Shown in pieces: positions 7,900 to 12,503 of a DNA stretch of 51,918 nucleotides (the stretch's first letter is position 1; the number at the start of each line of letters is the position of its first letter). A model generated the notes under the pieces. The model was not told where the DNA came from. It was given only the letters and a program-made list of their open reading frames with translations, and ran no database searches. The stretch spans positions 1 through 51,918 of the forward strand of contig JAFWXL010000112.1 in NCBI GenBank assembly GCA_017545905.1. The letters run 5' to 3'. Source of the stretch: Clostridia bacterium (GTDB taxonomy: Bacteria; Bacillota; Clostridia; Christensenellales; Aristaeellaceae). The position numbers and the translations under genes are program-made.

Positions 7900-8847
7900 T
7901 CAGAGCATCTTGACGAATTCGTCCTCATTGAGGATCTGGATGTCCTGCCCTTTGGCTGCGAGCTTCTCGGCGCTGAGCAGCTTCTTGCTCTTGGCCTTGC
8001 CTTTGAGGACGCGCGGATCTTGGTAACCGCAGATCAGGAAATTGGTATCCGCATTGATGCGTTCACCGATCTGGCCGCCACGCTTGATGACCAGTTTTTC
8101 TGCTTCGGCGCGAACCATGCTCTGCAGCTTGCCGGTGAAAACGCAGGTCATGCCCAAGAAGGGGTTATCCTCGCAATCGGAGAGGTCGATGCTTTCAGCA
8201 AACGCGTCAAGGTCTTCGCGGTGGGAGCGGTAGCTGGCATTCTTTTTCCTGCGGCAGCTGACGTATTCGCCGCTCTTTACGGTGCCAAGGCGCACAAAGC
8301 ACTGCTTGAGCATGTCTTCCAGATCGGCAGCGCCACTGGTGCGCAGGAAGTGGAGCAGGATCCTCGCGCAGATTTCGGCGTCGGCATCGGCAGCGTGGTG
8401 CTCAAATTCACCGAGGCCGCAGGCGTCGGCAACGTCGGTGAGGGAATAGCTTGCTAGACCCGGGAGTAGGACGCGGGATAGCACGCGGGTGCAAACAAGA
8501 TTCATATTGGGCAGCTGGAGGCTAAACCACTCGCAGGCGCTGCGAAGGACACCCATATCAAAGGCGGAATTATGCGCCACGACGATGGTTTCATCGTCGA
8601 TCAGCGCAGCGATTTCCGGGAGAATGCCGGAAAAATCAGGCGCATCCTTGACCATGTCGGGTGTGATGCCGTGAATCATGACGTTGAACTCGTCAAAGTT
8701 TTCCGGAACAGGCTTGATGAAAAGGTGCTTCTTTTGCAGTACATTGCCAGAAAGACAGTCGATGACGCAAAGGCCGACCGAACAGGCGCTGGATCGGCAT
8801 TCGTTCGCAGTTTCAAAATCAATGCCGAGGATTTTCGTAACGGTCAT
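7900..8847 (-). CDS. DnaQ-like 3'-5' exonuclease with C-terminal BRCT domain
   Basis: A 315-residue DEDDh-family exonuclease. Exo I is GIDFET (D10, E12), Exo II is VVAHNSAFDMGVL, and Exo III is HHAADADAEICARIL with the catalytic H-x4-D, so all acidic residues and the histidine are present. The C-terminal ~75 residues (FLGMTCVFTGKLQSMVRAEA, then VIKRGGQIGERINADTNFLICG) form a BRCT domain, as in NAD-dependent ligases. The ATG at 8847 is supported by AAAGGAGAG; an open upstream extension overlaps the repressor gene and is discarded. It lies between repressor and integrase on the lysogenic strand, so it is probably expressed in the lysogen. A role in protection, repair or superinfection control is inferred, not shown. 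Confidence 0.9.
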   Translation of the reverse strand: MTVTKILGIDFETANECRSSACSVGLCVIDCLSGNVLQKKHLFIKPVPENFDEFNVMIHGITPDMVKDAPDFSGILPEIAALIDDETIVVAHNSAFDMGVLRSACEWFSLQLPNMNLVCTRVLSRVLLPGLASYSLTDVADACGLGEFEHHAADADAEICARILLHFLRTSGAADLEDMLKQCFVRLGTVKSGEYVSCRRKKNASYRSHREDLDAFAESIDLSDCEDNPFLGMTCVFTGKLQSMVRAEAEKLVIKRGGQIGERINADTNFLICGYQDPRVLKGKAKSKKLLSAEKLAAKGQDIQILNEDEFVKML

Positions 8848-8874
8848 AACGCTTCTCTCCTTTGTTTGTCTCAG

Positions 8875-8901
8875 GCGTCGCCAGATGGCGGCGCTTTTTT
8901 T
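8875..8901 (+). terminator. Rightward terminator-like hairpin antisense to the lysogeny operon
   Basis: GCGTCGCCA and TGGCGGCGC form a 9-bp stem with one T:G wobble, followed by TTTTTTTG on the + strand. Both flanking genes run leftward, and the other strand has no T-tract, so the hairpin is oriented to stop antisense transcription toward the repressor. Confidence 0.5.
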
Positions 8902-8920
8902 GTTTTTGGAAATTGCAAGA

Positions 8921-9289
8921 TTACGCCTCTTGTGTGGAAGTTGCAAGGGCTTTTTCGTTTTGTTTGCGCATCGTGGCGATATTAGTTTCGATCAGCTCGC
9001 GTTGGTCGGGAGTCAGGCCAAAGAAGGGGTCGCGCTGCACCGAACTGGTTGGGATAGAAACAGGAATCGGTTGAGAGACGGTCATGCTGTCGGTGAGCCC
9101 GAGCAGGTAGTCAGCAGAGACCTTGAGTCTGCGGCAGAGCAGAATAAGAATGTCATATGACGGTTCGGAATGACCGTTGACATAATTGCTCAGGCGTGCT
9201 GGTGACAGTTTGATGGAAGAAGCAAGTTCTTTTTGCTGCATGCCGCTGCGCTCGATGACGCTACGCAGACGGCGCGCGAATTCGTCCAT
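8921..9289 (-). CDS. CI-like phage repressor, XRE/HTH_3 family
   Basis: A 122-residue regulator with an N-terminal helix-turn-helix (residues ~2-58). Helices are visible in FARRLRSVIERSGMQQKELA and LSPARLSNYVNGHSEPSYDI, and the domain ends in the typical LKVSADYLLGLTD. The short C-terminal part (LTPDQRELIETNIATMRK) lacks a LexA-type S24 peptidase, so induction would not use RecA-stimulated self-cleavage. The start is fixed by GGAGG six bases before ATG 9289; the open upstream extension lies in the operator region. It is transcribed leftward, divergent from the Cro-like gene, and heads the exonuclease and recombinase genes. Confidence 0.9.
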   Translation of the reverse strand: MDEFARRLRSVIERSGMQQKELASSIKLSPARLSNYVNGHSEPSYDILILLCRRLKVSADYLLGLTDSMTVSQPIPVSIPTSSVQRDPFFGLTPDQRELIETNIATMRKQNEKALATSTQEA

Positions 9290-9325
9290 AGGGTGCCTCC
9301 AATAGATAAAGATTTTATGTATATC

Positions 9326-9354
9326 ATCATAAATCAAAATTTTGTGTAACGCAA
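9326..9354 (-). promoter_or_regulatory. Leftward repressor promoter
   Basis: On the - strand, TTGCGT (9354-9349), a 17-base spacer and TATGAT (9331-9326) give a good sigma-A promoter 37 bases before the repressor start. The spacer contains the palindrome CAAAATTTTG (9335-9344), a candidate operator. Confidence 0.6.
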
Positions 9355-9359
9355 TAGAA

Positions 9360-9374
9360 TACAAAATTCTTGTA
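9360..9374. promoter_or_regulatory. Candidate operator palindrome TACAA-N5-TTGTA
   Basis: TACAAAATTCTTGTA is a 15-bp inverted repeat between the two divergent phage promoters, where a CI/Cro operator is expected. CAAAATTTTG at 9335-9344 shares the ACAAAATT-like half. Confidence 0.5.
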
Positions 9375-9381
9375 AAACTGC

Positions 9382-9410
9382 TTGACAATCAAAGAAAATG
9401 ATATTAAGAT
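9382..9410 (+). promoter_or_regulatory. Rightward early promoter
   Basis: A perfect TTGACA (9382-9387), a 17-base spacer and TAAGAT (9405-9410) lie about 40 bases before the GAGGTGG ribosome-binding site of the Cro-like gene. It probably drives the whole early region. Confidence 0.7.
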
Positions 9411-9451
9411 GATTGTGTGAATCAATAAATCTTGTATTGCGAGGTGGGTGA

Positions 9452-9715
9452 ATGGAAACGATTGGAAAACGGATTTGTCGTTTAAGAAAAGAGAATCGAC
9501 TGAGTTTGAGTATGCTTGCGGAAAAGGTAGGTATGAGTTCTCAGGCGCTATGGAATCTGGAAAATGATGTGGTGGGAAAGACGTTTGAGAAGCTGCCGCT
9601 GCTGGCAAAAGCGCTTGAATGTCGGATTGATGATCTGTTCCCGGAGATGGACGACGTCAAAACCGACAGCGCTGGCGGTTTTGAGAATGAGAGCTTGGAT
9701 GATTTTGAAATGTGA
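9452..9715 (+). CDS. Cro-like regulator, XRE family
   Basis: An 87-residue helix-turn-helix protein (IGKRICRLRKENRLSLSMLA, then VGMSSQALWNLENDVV and LPLLAKALECRIDDLFPE). It is the first rightward early gene, in the position of Cro. The HTH core ends near residue 67. The last 19 residues begin KTDSAGGF and are encoded by copy 2 of the 24-bp phage palindrome and its downstream block, an apparent C-terminal add-on. Confidence 0.88.
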   Translation: METIGKRICRLRKENRLSLSMLAEKVGMSSQALWNLENDVVGKTFEKLPLLAKALECRIDDLFPEMDDVKTDSAGGFENESLDDFEM

Positions 9716-9718
9716 GGA
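9659..9718. repeat. 24-bp palindrome copy 2 plus ~36-bp conserved downstream block
   Basis: The palindrome occupies 9659-9682, identical to copy 1. The following bases (GAGAATGAGAGCTTGGATGA, then TTTTGAAATGTGAG) recur with few changes after copy 3 at 10332-10366. The two 60-base stretches are therefore a duplication. Here the first part encodes the end of the Cro-like protein. Confidence 0.9.
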
Positions 9719-9726
9719 GAGCGTTT

Positions 9727-10308
9727 ATGGGAATAAGCAGAAAGAAAAAGCGATTGCCCGGCGCGGAATACAAAGCGCTGTGGAAGGTGTTGGGCGGCGC
9801 AAAATCCTGTGAAAACGAAACGTCGTTCAGCTGTGCATGTGTGATCTGCGGGAAAAGGTATGCAGTCTTTGTGTGCGAGCGCGAAGGCGGCCATGTAGAC
9901 TGCTTCTGCCGGAAATGCGGCGCAACCAAGGAACAGATTTTAGCGGAGATTGGGCTGGATACATCAAAATACGAAGTTGAAGCGATTGAAGAAAGGGAGC
10001 TGAAGAAGAGTATGGCAGCAATGGACGTGCTGGGCGCGAACCGATGCACAGCCTGCGAACATTATGTGCGCGAGGAAGTGGGCTACAACAGGAAGATATA
10101 CGGATGCAAGGTGCGCAACCTCTATCGGATGGATGAACTATGGGAAGCGCCTGAGAGCGACGAGCCCTGCAAGATGTATCAAGCGGATCGCAATAAGTTG
10201 CTTAAAGGCGCTGCGAATCTGGATGCGACTATCGAGGCATATGCCCGGGTGCTTGAGGAATTTAAGCAGCGCAGGGCGCTGCTTGCTCAGCTTCTGAATG
10301 AAACTTGA
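9727..10308 (+). CDS. Early phage protein with two cysteine-rich zinc motifs
   Basis: A 193-residue protein of unrecognised family. The N-terminal half has CACVICGKRY (C36, C38, C41) and HVDCFCRKCGATKEQILAEIGL (C59, C61, C64). The second motif resembles the CF-x-C-GA segment of primase-type CHC2 fingers, seen also in the 10382 and 12500 proteins. A second cluster, CTACEHYV ... YGCKV, lies near residues 110-133. The C-terminus is helical and charged. ATG 9727 is chosen because GAGGAGAG lies upstream; an ATG 15 bases earlier overlaps the preceding stop. It may bind DNA or act with the primase; this is inference from motif similarity and position. Confidence 0.75.
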   Translation: MGISRKKKRLPGAEYKALWKVLGGAKSCENETSFSCACVICGKRYAVFVCEREGGHVDCFCRKCGATKEQILAEIGLDTSKYEVEAIEERELKKSMAAMDVLGANRCTACEHYVREEVGYNRKIYGCKVRNLYRMDELWEAPESDEPCKMYQADRNKLLKGAANLDATIEAYARVLEEFKQRRALLAQLLNET

Positions 10309-10367
10309 AAACCGACAGCGCTGGCGGTTTTGAGAACGAGAGTCTGGACGATTTTGAAATGTGAGAG
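10308..10367. repeat. 24-bp palindrome copy 3 plus downstream block
   Basis: The palindrome occupies 10308-10331 and starts at the last base of the preceding stop codon, so it is not translated here. The downstream GAGAACGAGAGTCTGGACGA, TTTTGAAATGTGAG matches the block after copy 2. Confidence 0.9.
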
Positions 10368-10381
10368 GGGCGAAAGAAACG

Positions 10382-10942
10382 ATGAGCAAGATGAAGTGGC
10401 TGGTCACGCTGCTGGGCATGGATGTGTCCAGGGGCTTTAATGACGATAATTTCTGGACGGACTGCCCGTGCCACAAGGATGAAGAGACCTGCCTGCATGT
10501 GTATAAATGCGTCGACGGACGGATCGAGATGCACTGTTTCGCGTGCGGTGCGAGGAGCAAGGACGTAAGCGAGAAAGTCGGGATCCCGCTTGAGGAGCTG
10601 GAGACTGAAAAGGATTCGCTCAAGGCGATGAGCAGGACGGAGCACTATGGCAATCGTCGCTGGCGTGCAGTCAGGGCAGCGGCGAAGCGGAGGAGCACGC
10701 CGGAGACCTGGAATGATGCGCTTGAGACTGCGAGCTCGGCTGTGGTCTCTGTGCTCGATGCGATTGCCGGCGACAGGCAGGTGGCCAGCGATCAGCTGAT
10801 CGACGCGCTGGTTGGCGCGTTCGCCGACAGGCTCGGCAGCGTGGTCAGCATCCGGATCATGCGTGATCTTGAGGCATCGACGCCGCCGATGGACAAAACC
10901 GACAGCGACGTCGGTTTTGAAGGGAACGAGAAAAATGGCTGA
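10382..10942 (+). CDS. Phage protein with primase-type CHC2-like zinc finger
   Basis: A 186-residue protein. The N-terminal ~60 residues contain C28-P-C30-H31 and C52-F-A-C55-G, the same ligand spacing as the N-terminus of the large primase at 12500 (C27-P-C29-H30, C52-H-A-C55-G). The rest is helical, has no polymerase or Toprim motifs, and ends in KTDSDVGFEGNEKNG from palindrome copy 4. The start is set by GAGAGGGGCG before ATG 10382. It looks like a free-standing zinc-binding module derived from a primase, perhaps modulating template recognition. Confidence 0.75.
   Translation: MSKMKWLVTLLGMDVSRGFNDDNFWTDCPCHKDEETCLHVYKCVDGRIEMHCFACGARSKDVSEKVGIPLEELETEKDSLKAMSRTEHYGNRRWRAVRAAAKRRSTPETWNDALETASSAVVSVLDAIAGDRQVASDQLIDALVGAFADRLGSVVSIRIMRDLEASTPPMDKTDSDVGFEGNEKNG
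10895..10918. repeat. 24-bp palindrome, copy 4 (variant)
   Basis: AAAACCGACAGCG + ACGTCGGTTTT. Position 17 is T instead of G, which restores pairing with A8; a mismatch moves to 10/15. It is translated in-frame as KTDSDVGF. Confidence 0.9.
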
Positions 10943-11147
10943 CTGCAGGCTGTGCAGGTGGTACCAACCGCGATACAGAGAGGTTGTCGCGCCGATCTGG
11001 GCGCGGGCGTGGTGTGGGTGTCGCGGGGCGTGGATGTCGGTTGTCGGTCTGGCAGCTGCGACGGAATACGGATGCGCGAGCTTTCAGGCACGCAAAACCG
11101 ACAGTGCTGTCGGTTTTGAGGAGGGAAACCATGAAGACGGCACCTGA
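10935..11147 (+). CDS. Small cysteine-containing phage protein
   Basis: A 70-residue protein of unknown family (DCRLCRWYQPRY, WCGCRGAW, YGCASFQARK). The cysteines could bind one zinc ion. It starts 8 bases inside the preceding gene. Its last ~17 residues (KTDSAVGFEEGNHEDGT) come from palindrome copy 5 and run past the start of the next gene (overlap 17 bases). It could be compared with short phage proteins carrying a CxxCxxY motif, but I do not recognise it. Confidence 0.6.
   Translation: MADCRLCRWYQPRYREVVAPIWARAWCGCRGAWMSVVGLAAATEYGCASFQARKTDSAVGFEEGNHEDGT
11094..11117. repeat. 24-bp palindrome, copy 5 (perfectly paired variant)
   Basis: AAAACCGACAGTG + CTGTCGGTTTT. Here A8 pairs with T17 and all outer positions pair; only the central dinucleotide is unpaired. 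It lies 13 bases before the HNH gene and overlaps the approach to its GAGGAGGG ribosome-binding site. It is read as KTDSAVGF by the upstream gene. Confidence 0.9.
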
Positions 11148-11694
11148 ATTCTGGCGGGATATTCCCGGAACGGATGGCAAGTATCAGGCGAGCCGCGCGG
11201 GAGATATCCGCCATGTGTGGCCCGGCGGGATGACGTCATTACTTCGGCCGTATCTGCTGCACAGCGAATGCCATAAACGGAAGCGCTACCGGCTGCACGT
11301 ACACCTGCGCATTGGAGGCAAGGACAAAGTGCGCGGCGTGCTGGGGCTGGTGGCCGCTGCCTGGAAGGGCAGGCCGCCGGAGGGTATGATCTGGCACCAT
11401 GCAAACGGCAACGTGTTTGACAATTCGGTGGGTAACATCCAGCCGATCACGCAGCAGGAGCTGGGCCGGAAGAGCGGCGGGAAGTCCACGCGCAGGAGCG
11501 TGGAGATGATCGACCGGGAGGGCAACGTGGTATCCCTGTATGTGAGCGCGAGAGCAGCTGCGCGGGAGAACCATATGAGTTATCAGGCGGTGATCGACCG
11601 CTGCCATGGAAGAATCAAGAAACCGTTTGAGTTGATGGGGCACACGTTCCGATATGAGGACGGGGCACGAGGACGGAGGAAAAAGGAATGCTGA
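11131..11694 (+). CDS. HNH homing-type endonuclease with NUMOD4 domain
   Basis: A 187-residue protein with an N-terminal NUMOD4 motif (EFWRDIPGTDGKYQASRAGD), an HNH_3-type nuclease motif (IWHHANGNVFDNSVGNIQPI, residues ~90-110) and a C-terminal NUMOD1-like DNA-binding segment (VEMIDREGNVVSLYVSARAA, then NHMSYQAVIDRC). This is the standard arrangement of free-standing phage homing endonucleases. ATG 11131 follows GAGGAGGGAAACC. The open region upstream of this ATG runs through palindrome copy 5 and another gene and is not part of it. The target is probably a site in a related phage lacking this gene. Confidence 0.9.
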   Translation: MKTAPEFWRDIPGTDGKYQASRAGDIRHVWPGGMTSLLRPYLLHSECHKRKRYRLHVHLRIGGKDKVRGVLGLVAAAWKGRPPEGMIWHHANGNVFDNSVGNIQPITQQELGRKSGGKSTRRSVEMIDREGNVVSLYVSARAAARENHMSYQAVIDRCHGRIKKPFELMGHTFRYEDGARGRRKKEC

Positions 11695-11954
11695 GAATCG
11701 AGAACCGGGAAAACACATTCAAATATGAGATGTCGGGCGGAGACAAGGAGCTCGTCAGCGAGCTGGTCGAGATAGGCGGTCTGGTGCTGGCTGCGGTTAT
11801 GCGCGGCAATGAGAAGGCGCTTGTCTCAAAGGCTTCGCTGGAGCTGGCGCTTGTGCGCGCAGCTGATGCGGTGGCTTCGGACATGGTCAAGATGGCCATG
11901 TATGCGCTGGAAAATGGCGTGCTGCCAGAGGAAAAGAACCATGGAGAAGAATGA
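11688..11954 (+). CDS. Small helical phage protein, unknown
   Basis: An 88-residue acidic, mostly helical protein (GDKELVSELVEIGGLVLAAV, LVSKASLELALVRAADAVAS). I recognise no family. It starts 7 bases inside the HNH gene and overlaps the next gene by 14 bases, an operon-like packing. AAAAGGA lies upstream. Confidence 0.6.
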   Translation: MLRIENRENTFKYEMSGGDKELVSELVEIGGLVLAAVMRGNEKALVSKASLELALVRAADAVASDMVKMAMYALENGVLPEEKNHGEE

Positions 11955-12324
11955 CCGGCCCGGCCGCATGGTGAGCGGCTTCGCCTACAAAAACGACGAA
12001 TGGCGGGAGCACGGCATCCGGGCTAAGCGGTTTCTGCCTTGCCCGCACTGCGGCAGCGCCGTCAGCGGGCGGGAACGCAGCTGGTGGCCGGCTGGCGCGA
12101 CGGAGGCCGCTATGGTGTTCCGCACGGCGACCTGCGTGAACAGGAGCTGCGGATGGAGCTACCGCAACACCGGCGGCGGGCGCGAGGAATTCATTGACGA
12201 GGTAAACAGGCGATGCAAAACCGACAGCGCTGGCGGTTTTAATGAGGAGGAGACGACATGCAGGTCATGCTCAAAGCAAGCTACAAGCGGCAGGCCCGAT
12301 ACACCGGCCAGGCGCCGGAGATGA
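11941..12324 (+). CDS. Zinc-ribbon phage protein with repeat-encoded tail
   Basis: A 127-residue protein. Residues ~30-75 form a likely zinc ribbon: PCPHCGSAV followed ~35 residues later by CVNRSCGWSY. An Ogr/Com-like or Lar-type fold is possible. The core ends near residue 90. The frame then runs through palindrome copy 6 as CKTDSAGGFNEEE and on into a Cys/Arg-rich tail overlapping the next gene by 67 bases, far more than its neighbours overlap. The tail therefore looks like an extension created by the repeat. Confidence 0.65.
   Translation: MEKNDRPGRMVSGFAYKNDEWREHGIRAKRFLPCPHCGSAVSGRERSWWPAGATEAAMVFRTATCVNRSCGWSYRNTGGGREEFIDEVNRRCKTDSAGGFNEEETTCRSCSKQATSGRPDTPARRRR
12217..12240. repeat. 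24-bp palindrome, copy 6
   Basis: Identical to copies 1-3. It lies 17 bases before the ATG of the 12258 gene and is read in frame as KTDSAGGF by the 11941 gene. Confidence 0.9.
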
Positions 12325-12503
12325 TCAGCGCGGAGTACGGCGAAATTGAAGACCGGCTTGTGCTCGGCGAGCTGGCGTCTGCGGTGCAGAGCGTGGCATT
12401 TACACGGGGCGATATGCACATGGCCGGGATCATCAATGATGCGATCAACAGGGCGGCAGCAGACGGCAAGCTGGCGCTGCTGCCCGAGAGGTGGGCGCGA
12501 TGA
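12258..12503 (+). CDS. Small phage protein, unknown
   Basis: An 81-residue helical protein (MISAEYGEIEDRLVLGELAS, GDMHMAGIINDAINRAAADG). No family recognised. The start is clear from GAGGAGGAGACGAC. Its stop overlaps the primase start (ATGA), suggesting translational coupling to the replication protein. Confidence 0.6.
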   Translation: MQVMLKASYKRQARYTGQAPEMISAEYGEIEDRLVLGELASAVQSVAFTRGDMHMAGIINDAINRAAADGKLALLPERWAR

